A stretch of 64,000 nucleotides of DNA from Oscillospiraceae bacterium Marseille-Q3528 (lineage in GTDB: Bacteria > Bacillota > Clostridia > Lachnospirales > Lachnospiraceae). Positions within the stretch are counted from its first letter, which is position 1; the number at the start of each line of letters is the position of its first letter. Below the pieces are notes generated by a model. The model did not search any database and was not told the DNA's origin. It saw only the letters and a program-made list of their open reading frames with translations. The DNA is taken from contig JAGTTR010000015.1 in assembly GCA_018223385.1 (NCBI GenBank), forward strand, positions 1 through 64,000, given 5' to 3'. Of this stretch, positions 24,161 through 32,532 are shown in pieces. The translations under genes and the position numbers were made by a program.

Positions 24161-24209
24161 AAAAAGAGCTGACGCGACGCAGAGCAATCTGTGACGCGGA
24201 GTCTCTTTT
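24161..24209 (+). terminator. terminator after metY
   Basis: GC-rich hairpin around loop GCAA (GCGaCGCAGA with TCTGtGaCGC) with outer GAG/CTC pairs and CTTTTC tail. Confidence 0.6.
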
Positions 24210-24240
24210 CATTTCATATGAGACAAATGAAAAAGAAAAG

Positions 24241-24263
24241 AGACTGCCTAGTACAGACAGTCC
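24241..24263 (-). terminator. terminator of the HD-domain gene
   Basis: On the minus strand GACTG...CAGTC hairpin followed by TCTTTTCTTTTTC, about 65 nt after the stop at 24330. Confidence 0.5.
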
Positions 24264-24329
24264 TTTTCGGTCGTTCTGCCACCCACAGAATATAAATGTA
24301 AAAGGTGGTAATTTTTTTGATAAATGATA

Positions 24330-24824
24330 TTAAGCGGGCAGAATGGTAATCCGTCCTTCTCTTGCCAGCGCAATGTCCACGTGGAAGAATTCCACGGAAG
24401 CGCACACCTTATCGGTAAACGTGAGCAGCCAGGCCTCTCTGCTGGTGGGCACAGGCCCCAGAGGGAACATGTGGGACAGGATTGCCTTACGCTCCTTCTC
24501 GGAAATGTCAAAGCGCTCTGCACTGTTCTTCGCAGCTGTCCGCGGGTGGTCAAAGGCCATCAGCTTGCCGGAGGGGGTATCTTCGCCGTATGCGTATAAG
24601 AAAAAGTCATGCAGCAGACCTGCTCTTGCGGCTGCGGTCGCGTCCCATCCCAGCTTTCTGGCGATCAGCCAGGAAATATAGGAGACGTTGATGCTGTGCA
24701 TCAGTCTGGTTGTCTTTCTGTGCTGCCGGTACAGACTTAATTTCTGAAATTCTGTGTCTTCCAAAATATCACGGACAAGCGCAAGAAATTCCTGCTCAAT
24801 ATCACCGGAGACTGTAATGTCCAT
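24330..24824 (-). CDS. HD-domain protein (putative phosphohydrolase)
   Basis: 164 residues. HD metal site: MHSINVSYISW (first His), RAGLLHDFFLY (His-Asp), KAILSHMFPLGP and a later LTFTDKVCAS Asp, the standard H...HD...H...D layout. Resembles small uncharacterised HD hydrolases of Firmicutes. Transcribed divergently from the SigV gene. Substrate unknown. Confidence 0.82.
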   Translation of the reverse strand: MDITVSGDIEQEFLALVRDILEDTEFQKLSLYRQHRKTTRLMHSINVSYISWLIARKLGWDATAAARAGLLHDFFLYAYGEDTPSGKLMAFDHPRTAAKNSAERFDISEKERKAILSHMFPLGPVPTSREAWLLTFTDKVCASVEFFHVDIALAREGRITILPA

Positions 24825-24953
24825 CGGTAATCACATCCTTTCCGTTCATAAGAAGAAAATCTTCTGTTACTATCAGTATGACTTTATGGTAACCAAAAGT
24901 CAATCGGGTAATTGCAATCATCATAAAAATTTAAGAAATTAAAAAAAGAAAAG

Positions 24954-24980
24954 TGAAACTATTTTTTCGGTTTCGTGGTC
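24954..24980 (+). promoter_or_regulatory. candidate ECF promoter of sigV-rsiV
   Basis: TGAAAC (24954-24959) followed by CGTGGTCTA at 24974-24982, resembling autoregulated ECF promoters (AAC-type -35 and CGT-type -10). Spacing is somewhat short, so the exact -10 is uncertain. Confidence 0.45.
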
Positions 24981-25018
24981 TAATATATGTAGCTACAAAG
25001 AAATACGAGGTGGTAGAC

Positions 25019-25546
25019 ATGAGAGATGTGCAGACACCGGAAGAAGTGATCCATGCAACGCTGGTAAAACAGTATGACAAATATTACCGGCTGGCATTCT
25101 GCTATGCGTGCAATGCGGAAGATGCCATGGATATCGTGCAGGAAGGAGCCTGTCGGGCCATTGCTGCCGCAGAGCAGCTAAAATATCCACGGTTTGCAGA
25201 TACATGGGTTTACAGAATTATGATCAATACGGCGCGGGAATTCCTGCGCAGGAACCGCAGGGAAGTGGCAGCAGGCGAGGAGCTGCCCGAGGAAGGACGG
25301 GAGGATACCTACGAGGAAACCGATCTTTACCGGGCATTGCAGCAGCTGGACGAGAAGGAGCGCACCGTGGTGATCTGTAAATATTTTGAAGATATGACAC
25401 TGGATGAGATCGCGGATACGGAAAAAGAAAACGTCAATACCGTGAAATCCCGGCTTTACCGGGCGCTGAAAAAGCTGCGGGGGTATCTGGAGGAACCGGC
25501 AGGGGCCGGAAGCAGCAGAACAGGAAAGAGGGGATCGTTTAAATGA
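25019..25546 (+). CDS. sigV: ECF RNA polymerase sigma factor, SigV-like
   Basis: 175 residues from ATG 25019 (GAGGTGG upstream; the frame is open to 24953). Sigma2 region YYRLAFCYACNAEDAMDIVQ and RFADTWVYRIMINTAREFLR; sigma4 region LDEKERTVVICKYFEDMTLD and NVNTVKSRLYRALKKLR. Overlaps the RsiV gene by 4 nt, so translation is coupled. By analogy with Bacillus/Enterococcus/Clostridioides SigV it directs lysozyme-resistance genes once the anti-sigma factor is cleaved. Confidence 0.9.
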   Translation: MRDVQTPEEVIHATLVKQYDKYYRLAFCYACNAEDAMDIVQEGACRAIAAAEQLKYPRFADTWVYRIMINTAREFLRRNRREVAAGEELPEEGREDTYEETDLYRALQQLDEKERTVVICKYFEDMTLDEIADTEKENVNTVKSRLYRALKKLRGYLEEPAGAGSSRTGKRGSFK

Positions 25547-26502
25547 AGGACAGAGAAGAAAAGAAAAATGAAGCCGGGGAATGCAGGATGGAACTGTATA
25601 TGCAGAAGCTAAAAAAACAGTATCAGGCAATTCCGGTCCCGGAGGAGGGCATTTTCCGCATGGAGCAGGCCATCCGGGCAATGAAAAAGCAAAATGGGGA
25701 TAAGATACAGAGGCAGAGAAGATCATTTTGGAAGGGTGCCGGTATGACAGCCGCTGCAGCAGCGGTGTGCATCACTGTTCTGGCCAACAGCAGCGCATCT
25801 GTCAGCATGGCCATGGAGAAGATCCCGGTGTTGGGTGTTATCGTGAAAACTGTGACTTTCCGGGATTTCCAGGTGGATGAGGAACATTATCAGGCAGACG
25901 TAAACGTACCGCAGATGAGTGCCGGGGATGAGAACGGCAGTCAGGAGCTGCAGGATAACGTGGCAAAAATCAATGCGAACATTCAGTCCTATACCGATCA
26001 GTTTGTGGAAGAATTCAAGCAGTCCATGGAGGAAAACGGAGAAGGGTATGAAGGCCTGAACATTTCCTATGATGTGGTAACCGACAATGACAAGCTGTAT
26101 TCCATCAAGGTCAGTGCATTGCAGACTGCAGGGGATGCTGTGGAGACGAACCGGTATTATCATCTGGATAAAACCACCGGAACGGAATTAACGCTGTCCA
26201 ACCTGTTCAGAAGTGGCAGTGATTATACCACCGCCATCAGTGATGAAATCAGGAAACAGATGAAGGAACAGATGGAAGAGGATGACAGCAACAGGTATTT
26301 TCTGGATGAGGAGGACTTCCCGGAGTGGAATTTCAGGCAGATCCGGGAGAATCAGAACTTCTACATCAACAGTGATGGAAAACTGGTCATTGCCTTTGAC
26401 GAGGCAGAGGTGGCGCCTGCGTCCATGGGATGCCCGGAATTCGTCATCCCCACAGAAGTTATCCAGGATATGTTGAATCCGGGACTGGCGTTGATTCAGT
26501 AA
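25543..26502 (+). CDS. rsiV: anti-sigma factor RsiV (lysozyme sensor)
   Basis: 319 residues. Cytoplasmic sigma-binding N-terminus (1-65), one membrane helix (about 68-88: GAGMTAAAAAVCITVLANSS), and a large extracellular part with the DUF4163/DUF3298 signature LTLSNLF near residue 223, then FYINSDGKLVIAFDEAEVAP, then PEFVIP. This is the RsiV architecture: the outer domain binds lysozyme, triggering signal-peptidase and site-2 cleavage. A signal peptidase I is encoded at 57.7 kb. Followed by a terminator. Confidence 0.9.
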   Translation: MKDREEKKNEAGECRMELYMQKLKKQYQAIPVPEEGIFRMEQAIRAMKKQNGDKIQRQRRSFWKGAGMTAAAAAVCITVLANSSASVSMAMEKIPVLGVIVKTVTFRDFQVDEEHYQADVNVPQMSAGDENGSQELQDNVAKINANIQSYTDQFVEEFKQSMEENGEGYEGLNISYDVVTDNDKLYSIKVSALQTAGDAVETNRYYHLDKTTGTELTLSNLFRSGSDYTTAISDEIRKQMKEQMEEDDSNRYFLDEEDFPEWNFRQIRENQNFYINSDGKLVIAFDEAEVAPASMGCPEFVIPTEVIQDMLNPGLALIQ

Positions 26503-26524
26503 AGAGAATTTAAAAGAAATAGAT

Positions 26525-26570
26525 AAAGTGTGTAGGTTGAGGAATGAATGCAAGACTTACACACTTTGTT
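26525..26570 (+). terminator. terminator of sigV-rsiV
   Basis: Perfect 10-bp stem AAAGTGTGTA (26525-26534) / TACACACTTT (26558-26567), followed by GTTTATTTT. Confidence 0.65.
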
Positions 26571-26682
26571 TATTTTGTGGGGGATAGACTGTTTGATGTG
26601 TATGAAAAGTTTTCCCAATGAAGAATGATAAATGAGCCAATCGGATTGGATGTTTTCGATTTATGTGAGAAACTTCTACGTG

Positions 26683-26712
26683 TTGACAAGAATGGAAGCA
26701 AAAAGGTATGAT
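26683..26712 (+). promoter_or_regulatory. promoter of the rhodanese-TtcA gene
   Basis: TTGACA (26683-26688), 18-bp spacer, TATGAT (26707-26712), 41 nt before the ATG. Confidence 0.65.
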
Positions 26713-26752
26713 AGTTGCTGTAAAATAAGCGTTAATTTATGGAGCGAATATA

Positions 26753-27892
26753 ATGGAAATAACAGTTGCGGAATTTAGAAAATTAGAGCCGGGCAGTTAC
26801 CGGCTCATCGATATGAGAGGCGATCAGGATGTGGCCTACGGCATGGTGCCCGGGGCCATCCATATGCCTGCGGAGGGACTGGTGGAGGCCGTCAAAGAAC
26901 ATTCGGAATTTGCCGGGCAGAAGCTGGTAATTTATTGTACGCGAGGCCGATTCAGCGTGGATGCGGCGGCAGAGCTGGAAGAGGCCGGTTATGAGGCGTA
27001 CAGCCTGGCAGGCGGTTATCTGGGCTGGCTTATGGACGAGATGAAGCGGGAGGAAGATGTCTGTGAGAAGGTGGAGCGGAGCCTGATGAAGAAGTTCCGC
27101 CGTTCCATCTGGTGTCAGTTTACAAAAGCAGTGCGCCGATATGAGCTGGTAAAAGAGGGAGACTGCGTGGCGGTCTGTATTTCCGGCGGCAAGGATTCCA
27201 TGCTGATGGCTAAGCTGTTTCAGGAGCTGCAGAAATACAGCAAGGTGCCTTTTTCGGTAAAATACATTGTCATGGATCCGGGCTACAGCCCTGAGAACCG
27301 GCAGGTCATCGAGGATAACGCCAAGAAGCTGCACATTCCGGTGGAGATTTTCGAATCCGATATTTTTGATTCGGTGTACCATGTGGAGAAATCCCCCTGT
27401 TATCTGTGCGCCAGAATGCGCCGCGGCCACCTGTACAATTTTGCAAAACAGCTGGGCTGCAATAAGATCGCCCTGGGCCATCACTACGATGATGTCATCG
27501 AGACGATTCTCATGGGCATGCTCTACGGCGCCCAGATCCAGACGATGATGCCCAAGCTGCACAGTACCAACTTTGAGGGCATGGAGCTGATCCGCCCGCT
27601 GTACCTCATCCGGGAGGATGACATCAAGGCGTGGCGGGATTACAACCACCTGCATTTCATCCAGTGCGCCTGCAAGTTCACGGACACGTGTACCACCTGC
27701 AACAACGAGGAAAATCGTTCCAAACGGGTAGAGATCAAGGAGCTCATCCGCACCATGAAGGAGAAAAATCCCGATGTGGAGGCCCATATTTTCCGCAGTG
27801 TGGAAAATGTAAACCTGGATACGGTGATCGCCTATAAGCAGGGCGGGAAAAAGCATCATTTCCTGGACAGCTACGACGACAGGCAGGAGTAA
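26753..27892 (+). CDS. rhodanese domain fused to TtcA-like tRNA thiolation ATPase
   Basis: 379 residues. Residues 1-95 are a rhodanese domain with active Cys62 in VIYCTRGRFS. Residues ~110-370 are a PP-loop ATPase of the TtcA/TtuA group: SGGKDSML at 144, PCYLCARMRRG with the Fe-S type CxxC, GHHYDDVIETILMGMLYG, and a Cys-rich segment CACKFTDTCTTCN. The family thiolates tRNA (2-thiocytidine-32). The fused rhodanese would supply persulfide sulfur in cis. GC-rich codon use as in the core genome. Confidence 0.85.
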   Translation: MEITVAEFRKLEPGSYRLIDMRGDQDVAYGMVPGAIHMPAEGLVEAVKEHSEFAGQKLVIYCTRGRFSVDAAAELEEAGYEAYSLAGGYLGWLMDEMKREEDVCEKVERSLMKKFRRSIWCQFTKAVRRYELVKEGDCVAVCISGGKDSMLMAKLFQELQKYSKVPFSVKYIVMDPGYSPENRQVIEDNAKKLHIPVEIFESDIFDSVYHVEKSPCYLCARMRRGHLYNFAKQLGCNKIALGHHYDDVIETILMGMLYGAQIQTMMPKLHSTNFEGMELIRPLYLIREDDIKAWRDYNHLHFIQCACKFTDTCTTCNNEENRSKRVEIKELIRTMKEKNPDVEAHIFRSVENVNLDTVIAYKQGGKKHHFLDSYDDRQE

Positions 27893-27902
27893 GAAGATAA
27901 AG

Positions 27903-27944
27903 ATAACGGCATTGTGTGTTGCGGCATACGGTGTCGTTATTTTT
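27903..27944 (+). terminator. terminator after the rhodanese-TtcA gene
   Basis: ATAACGGCA ... TGtCGTTAT hairpin followed by TTTTTA, starting 10 nt after the stop. Confidence 0.6.
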
Positions 27945-27980
27945 ATGATATAATGTGCGAATCATGATATAATGTGCGAA
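27945..27980 (+). repeat. 19-bp-period tandem duplication containing a TATAAT box
   Basis: ATGATATAATGTGCGAA occurs at 27945-27961 and 27964-27980. Each copy includes TATAAT, so the duplication may have doubled a -10 element ahead of the acetyltransferase gene. Confidence 0.7.
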
Positions 27981-28071
27981 GGGAAAAACAAGCGGCTGTT
28001 ATTGGAAAAGGATTCGCAGGATAAGAGAAAATGTAGAATGCTAAATCGGGATATGCAGGAGTGTCACTGTT

Positions 28072-28530
28072 ATGATCAGAGAATTACGAAAAGCAGATAT
28101 AAATAAAGTTGCAGAGATCTGGTTAAATACCAATATAAAGGCACATGATTTTATTCCTGCTCAATATTGGAAAAGTAATTTTGAATTGGTAAAAGAACTG
28201 TTGTTACAGGCAACGGTCTATGTCTATGAGGATAATCAGGAAATACAAGGCTTTATAGGGCTGAACGATGAATATATAGAGGGCATTTTTGTTTCTGATG
28301 AAATGCAGGCGCAGGGTATAGGTAAAATCCTGTTGAATTATGCGAAGGATAAAAGGAACAAATTGTTTTTGAACGTATATTGCAAAAATACACGGGCAGT
28401 ATCTTTTTATCGAAGAGAAGGATTTGAGATTCAGTATAGTGGCCTGGATGAAGCTACCGGGGAAAAAGATTATGTAATGGCATGGCAGCAGGAAAATCAG
28501 ACGCATTTCGATCGGAAGTTAGGGCGGTGA
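28072..28530 (+). CDS. GNAT family N-acetyltransferase
   Basis: 152 residues. GNAT fold: MIRELRKADINKVAEIW, then IQGFIGLNDEYIEGIFV, acetyl-CoA loop QAQGIGKILL, then KNTRAVSFYRREGFEIQ. Acceptor substrate unknown. RBS AGGAG. The next gene starts 5 nt after the stop, suggesting co-transcription. AT-rich codons compared with the preceding gene. Confidence 0.87.
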   Translation: MIRELRKADINKVAEIWLNTNIKAHDFIPAQYWKSNFELVKELLLQATVYVYEDNQEIQGFIGLNDEYIEGIFVSDEMQAQGIGKILLNYAKDKRNKLFLNVYCKNTRAVSFYRREGFEIQYSGLDEATGEKDYVMAWQQENQTHFDRKLGR

Positions 28531-28535
28531 ATGTT

Positions 28536-29507
28536 ATGTGGTTTTGGTGGTTTATGTTACAGAACAGTCCGTTCAATGAAAAATATGGATACATGGAAAA
28601 AAGAATCCATATGCTGGCATTGGTGTTGATCGTGGGAATTTGTACCGGATGTGGTAAGGAGAATACAGGAATCGAAAATTCTCCGGTGAAAGAACAGACC
28701 GCTTCTACAAGCAGTGAAAATGATGAACTTGAATCGAATGAAGAACTGAGAATTGATTTTACTTATGATTATTCTATGGATATTAAAGCAGATGTAGATG
28801 ATGTAGTATCTGACTCCACATCTCTACAGGAAGAATTAACAAATATTGAGAAGATTACACAAAAGTATACCCCATTAGCTGAGGCAGCACAAACGCAGAG
28901 CGAAATGAATGTAGCCGCTCAATGGCTTTATACGATATGGGATACGGAATTGAATAATCTTTGGAGCAGATTCAGCAATTTGGCGGATCAGCGGACGAAG
29001 GAGAACCTTCTTACCAAGCAGAGAAACTGGATAAATATGAAAGAAGAAGTAATTTTATTAAATGTTGGATCCAGAGAAGAAAATGGTAGCATGTATCCGC
29101 TCCTTCAGAATTCTTTCCTGGAGGAAATTACAAAAAACAGGGCTTATATTCTGGCAAGAGAGTTAGCGAAGATAAAAGGGGAAGCATTTGTTATGCCGGA
29201 AACTTCCGCAAAGTATGGAACATTTGTAGACAATCAGGGAACCGATGCTGTATACAGTTCTTTGATTACCAGGCAGAACTGGGAAGGCGGAGATGAGGCT
29301 GTGATTTCCATTTACAGACAGGGCGAAACAGAAGGAACTTTTGTCGATAATGGAAACGGAGAACTGGTCTATGCATCAAAAGATGGGAGTGTGAAGGGCA
29401 TTATCAAAATCAACGGATGGAATGGAGCAAACTTTAAAGTTACGGAAATATCCGGTGAATCTCCTTTCTCCCCAGGAGAAGAATTTGAATTTCCCTTGCT
29501 GTTTTAG
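28536..29507 (+). CDS. lipoprotein with LprI/DUF1311-like domain
   Basis: 323 residues from ATG 28536 (AGGGCGGTGA upstream); ATG 28593 would give a more normal lipoprotein signal MEKRIHMLALVLIVG with lipobox ICTGC. The middle has the DUF1311/LprI pattern: WDTELNNLWSRFSNL, then KENLLTKQRNWI. LprI of Mycobacterium inhibits lysozyme, and the DUF1311 fold is shared by diverse envelope proteins. Located 2 kb from the SigV/RsiV lysozyme-response pair. The C-terminal third looks beta-rich and unassigned. Confidence 0.7.
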   Translation: MWFWWFMLQNSPFNEKYGYMEKRIHMLALVLIVGICTGCGKENTGIENSPVKEQTASTSSENDELESNEELRIDFTYDYSMDIKADVDDVVSDSTSLQEELTNIEKITQKYTPLAEAAQTQSEMNVAAQWLYTIWDTELNNLWSRFSNLADQRTKENLLTKQRNWINMKEEVILLNVGSREENGSMYPLLQNSFLEEITKNRAYILARELAKIKGEAFVMPETSAKYGTFVDNQGTDAVYSSLITRQNWEGGDEAVISIYRQGETEGTFVDNGNGELVYASKDGSVKGIIKINGWNGANFKVTEISGESPFSPGEEFEFPLLF

Positions 29508-29577
29508 CAGGTATCCTTTGGGGATAGAAAAAGAAGAATACGCAATGTTGTGACAACAGAAAGGTGTCGGTTATGCA

Positions 29578-30156
29578 ATGAGTGATACAACGGACTTTTA
29601 TGATATGATTGAATGGTCAAAAAAAGGCGGGTATCAAGGTTCAACGATATCTTTTTATGATTATGATACTGGTAAAATTTATGAGCCATTTCAAAAGCAG
29701 AGAAATGTATTATATGGAAAACCGGTTTATCTAAAGAATTCTTTTTGGCTTTTACAGGGAGATTATAATAGCGGGAAAATCGCTCTATTCCAGTATCTTC
29801 CAGATAATCCCCCGAAGTTGATCACACAACTGAATATAGGGGACGTAGACCCTTATAATCTGCGCATTATCGGAGAGGATGTTCACATTACAAGCGAGGA
29901 TGATACGTTTACCAGCTATTATCCGGAAAGTTTTAGATTTCCCAAGAATCCCAATGAAAGTGTAATGATGATAGCGGATGGAAAAGTATATCTCTCAGCC
30001 TGGGTGGAAGAGGGCTGGGACGATGAAAAAGACTGTGCAACCGAAGAATATAAATATTATGAAAAAGTGATCGTGAGAGATTTCAAGGGAAATGTGTTAT
30101 CAGAGGCGCTTGGCTCTTTGCAGCAGCACCAAGATGGAACATGGTGGATATTATAG
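29578..30156 (+). CDS. hypothetical protein, beta-rich
   Basis: 192 residues, no family recognised. Begins MSDTTDFYDMIEWSKKGG and contains repeated short strand-turn units (ISFYDYDTGKIYEPF, KIALFQYLPDNPPKLI, KVIVRDFKGNVL) reminiscent of a propeller blade or a fragment of a larger beta-propeller lipoprotein. It lacks a signal peptide, so it could be the C-terminal remnant of a longer gene. AT-rich. Followed by a terminator. Confidence 0.5.
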   Translation: MSDTTDFYDMIEWSKKGGYQGSTISFYDYDTGKIYEPFQKQRNVLYGKPVYLKNSFWLLQGDYNSGKIALFQYLPDNPPKLITQLNIGDVDPYNLRIIGEDVHITSEDDTFTSYYPESFRFPKNPNESVMMIADGKVYLSAWVEEGWDDEKDCATEEYKYYEKVIVRDFKGNVLSEALGSLQQHQDGTWWIL

Positions 30157-30186
30157 AACAATCAGATTATATTTTCCATAGAAACG

Positions 30187-30203
30187 GACAACTTCCAGTT
30201 TGT
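30187..30203 (+). repeat. 17-bp direct repeat, left copy (brackets the ATPase gene)
   Basis: GACAACTTCCAGTTTGT here and at 31860-31876, same orientation, 1673 bp apart, on either side of the DUF4143 ATPase gene. Confidence 0.75.
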
Positions 30204-30228
30204 AAACCAAACAATAAAAGTATCTGTG

Positions 30229-30267
30229 AAAAAGCGTATGAAGTTTTGATGAGTTCATACGCTTTTT
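30229..30267 (+). terminator. strong terminator
   Basis: Perfect 14-bp stem AAAAAGCGTATGAA / TTCATACGCTTTTT with an 11-nt loop; the stem end supplies the T-run. Confidence 0.85.
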
Positions 30268-30389
30268 GTTATGAATAGAGAAGAAAAAATGTAAGATCAG
30301 GAGATGTATAGGTAAGAAAAAATGTGAAAAATATACTTGAATAGATCTGAAAAAATGCGATATACTATTTGGGAAAGGATGGTGGGATA

Positions 30390-31679
30390 ATGCTTCGGTT
30401 TGCGATGGATGATCTTTTACAGTGGAAAGAGAAGAAAAAAAGAAAACCTTTAATTATCATGGGCGCCAGACAGGTTGGAAAAACATGGCTGATGAAAGAA
30501 TTTGGAAAAAACTGTTATGAGAAAACAGCATATATTTCTTTTTATAATAATCAACGGATGGATGCGGTTTTTGAAAATGATTTTGATGTTAAACGGATCA
30601 TTATGAATTTAAATATTGAATCAGGCGTAACCATCACTCCCGGGGATACATTGATTATTCTGGATGAGATTCAGAATGCGCCAAAAGTGCTGGAATCTTT
30701 GAAGTATTTTTGTGAAGAGGCGCCGGAATATCATATTGTAGCGGCGGGATCGCTGTTGGGGGTAGCAATCCATGAAGGCGTATCGTATCCGGTGGGGAAG
30801 GTTGATCTGCTGGATTTATATCCGCTTAACTTCAGAGAGTTTTTATATGCTATGGGAGAAAATGGATTGGCCGATGCATTGAAAACGAAGGAATATGCTA
30901 TTATAGATAATTTCGCGGACAAATATCTTTTCTGGTTAAAAAATTATTATTACACCGGAGGAATGCCTGCAGTCGTTGATGCTTTTCGGGCGGACAAAGA
31001 TTATATAGAGGTAAGAAAGATTCAAAGTGATATATTAAGACAGTATGAAGGAGATTTTGGAAAGCATATTGAAAGTAAAGTATTGCCGAGAATCAGAATG
31101 GTGTGGAATTCTATTCCGATGCAGCTGGCAAAAGAAAATAAAAAATTCTTTTTTGGCCAGATAAAAAAGGGGGCCCGCAGCAGTGAGTTTGAAATAGCGA
31201 TTCAATGGCTGTTGGATTGCGGATTGATTTATAAGGTTCCTCGTGTAAACGAACCGCATATGCCTTTAAAAGCTTATCAGAGTATGAATGCGTATAAATT
31301 ATTTATGCTGGATGTTGGACTGCTTGGAGCGCTCAGTGAACTTCCGGCGACATCTATACTGGAAGGAAATGATATCTTTGTAGAATTCAAGGGCGCTCTC
31401 ACGGAGCAATATGTGCTGCAGCAGTTCATTTCAGATACCCCGTATACGCCCTATTACTATGGAACGGAAAAAGCGACTTTTGAACAGGATTTCATGATTC
31501 AAAAAGAGGATATGATTATACCTGTTGAAGTAAAAGCAGAGACGAATATACGGTCGCAGAGTTTAAAAGCATATTGTGATAAATTTCATCCTGAGAAAGC
31601 GGTACGTTTTTCAGCTTTAAAATATATGGACCAGGGATGGATGGTAAATATCCCATTGTATGCGGTGTGTAACTTGTAA
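30390..31679 (+). CDS. AAA+ ATPase with DUF4143 domain
   Basis: 429 residues from ATG 30390 (the frame opens at TTG 30369). Walker A GARQVGKTWLM at about residue 29, Walker B DTLIILDEIQNAP, sensor HIVAAGSLLGVAIH, PLNFREFL, and the C-terminal DUF4143 nuclease-like part (LTEQYVLQQFI, then YYYGTEKATFEQDFMI, then IIPVEVKAETNIRSQSLKAY) with the E-VK motif of restriction-endonuclease folds. Abundant family in anaerobes, often in accessory DNA; biological role unclear. Bracketed by a 17-bp direct repeat, consistent with acquisition as a unit. Confidence 0.85.
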   Translation: MLRFAMDDLLQWKEKKKRKPLIIMGARQVGKTWLMKEFGKNCYEKTAYISFYNNQRMDAVFENDFDVKRIIMNLNIESGVTITPGDTLIILDEIQNAPKVLESLKYFCEEAPEYHIVAAGSLLGVAIHEGVSYPVGKVDLLDLYPLNFREFLYAMGENGLADALKTKEYAIIDNFADKYLFWLKNYYYTGGMPAVVDAFRADKDYIEVRKIQSDILRQYEGDFGKHIESKVLPRIRMVWNSIPMQLAKENKKFFFGQIKKGARSSEFEIAIQWLLDCGLIYKVPRVNEPHMPLKAYQSMNAYKLFMLDVGLLGALSELPATSILEGNDIFVEFKGALTEQYVLQQFISDTPYTPYYYGTEKATFEQDFMIQKEDMIIPVEVKAETNIRSQSLKAYCDKFHPEKAVRFSALKYMDQGWMVNIPLYAVCNL

Positions 31680-31695
31680 ATCAGGAATTAGTTAT

Positions 31696-31791
31696 ATGCC
31701 GACAGCTCCGTATGAATTACCCTATGAAGGTGCAAAAGAGATGTTGCTGGTAAATGAAGTTGATAATAAGGAATCTATGGAAGAAAAATAA
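31696..31791 (+). other. possible small ORF or gene remnant
   Basis: 31 codons beginning MPTAPYELPYEGAKEM and ending in EEK. Weak RBS. Could be the 5' end of a lost gene. The rest of the 258-bp gap up to 31937 shows nothing else except the right 17-bp repeat. Confidence 0.25.
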
Positions 31792-31859
31792 ATGAATTAT
31801 GCAGAGATGACAGGATTGCCTTGCAGAGTTGTTGTAGATATTTGATTTGTTGAGACATT

Positions 31860-31876
31860 GACAACTTCCAGTTTGT
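31860..31876 (+). repeat. 17-bp direct repeat, right copy
   Basis: Identical to 30187-30203. Confidence 0.75.
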
Positions 31877-31937
31877 GGAGAAATCCGCGGCCTTTATAAG
31901 TTGGCACAGGGATATGCGTTCAACAAAGGAGCTATTT

Positions 31938-32522
31938 ATGAAGAAAATATTGGTGATATTGGGTGGAGGTCGCCCCAAAGGGAATACGCGACAACTGGTG
32001 AACGCTTTCGCACAGGGAGCTGTGGATGCGGGACATGATGTAGAAATCATCTCGCTTAATAAAGTTGAGGTGAAAGGGTGCATAGGCTGTAATGCGTGCC
32101 GCTATGGGAAGCCTTGTGTGCAGAAAGACGGATTCAATGGACTTGTTCCCAAAATAAAAGCAGCTGATTTGATCGTTTTTGCTTCGCCGTTGCTGTTCTG
32201 GACAATTTCATCTAAGTTAAAAGCATTTATTGAGAGATTTTACTGTATTGCAGAAGAAGACCCAACTCCTCCATTGGGCCGATATGAGAAATACCCGGTC
32301 AAAGATGCCGCATTGCTTATGACTTCTGCTGATGATTTGTTCTGGACGTATGAGCAGGCTGTATCCTATTATAAATTTGCCGTGATAAACTATATCGGCT
32401 TTCATGATAAGGGAATGCTTTTGGCTGGCGGTTGTGGTGATACAAATGGGAAACCTCAAATTGACAAAACCAACCACTTAAAAGAAGCGTATGAATTTGG
32501 GAAAACTATTTATGAGGAATGA
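31938..32522 (+). CDS. flavodoxin-fold NAD(P)H-dependent FMN reductase
   Basis: 194 residues from ATG 31938 (AAAGGAG upstream). FMN-phosphate loop GGGRPKGNTRQLVNAF, then GCIGCNACRYGKPCVQKD, a Cys-rich segment of the iron-sulfur flavoprotein/multimeric-flavodoxin type, then FASPLLFWTISSKLKAFIER. Probably a soluble FMN oxidoreductase (quinone, azo or nitro reduction). Substrate unknown. Confidence 0.85.
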   Translation: MKKILVILGGGRPKGNTRQLVNAFAQGAVDAGHDVEIISLNKVEVKGCIGCNACRYGKPCVQKDGFNGLVPKIKAADLIVFASPLLFWTISSKLKAFIERFYCIAEEDPTPPLGRYEKYPVKDAALLMTSADDLFWTYEQAVSYYKFAVINYIGFHDKGMLLAGGCGDTNGKPQIDKTNHLKEAYEFGKTIYEE

Positions 32523-32532
32523 GGAGAGCAGC

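Noticed and set aside
26783..27859. 358-codon minus-strand ORF
   Set aside because: Complete overlap with the rhodanese-TtcA gene, which has clear catalytic motifs; a shadow of GC-rich codons.
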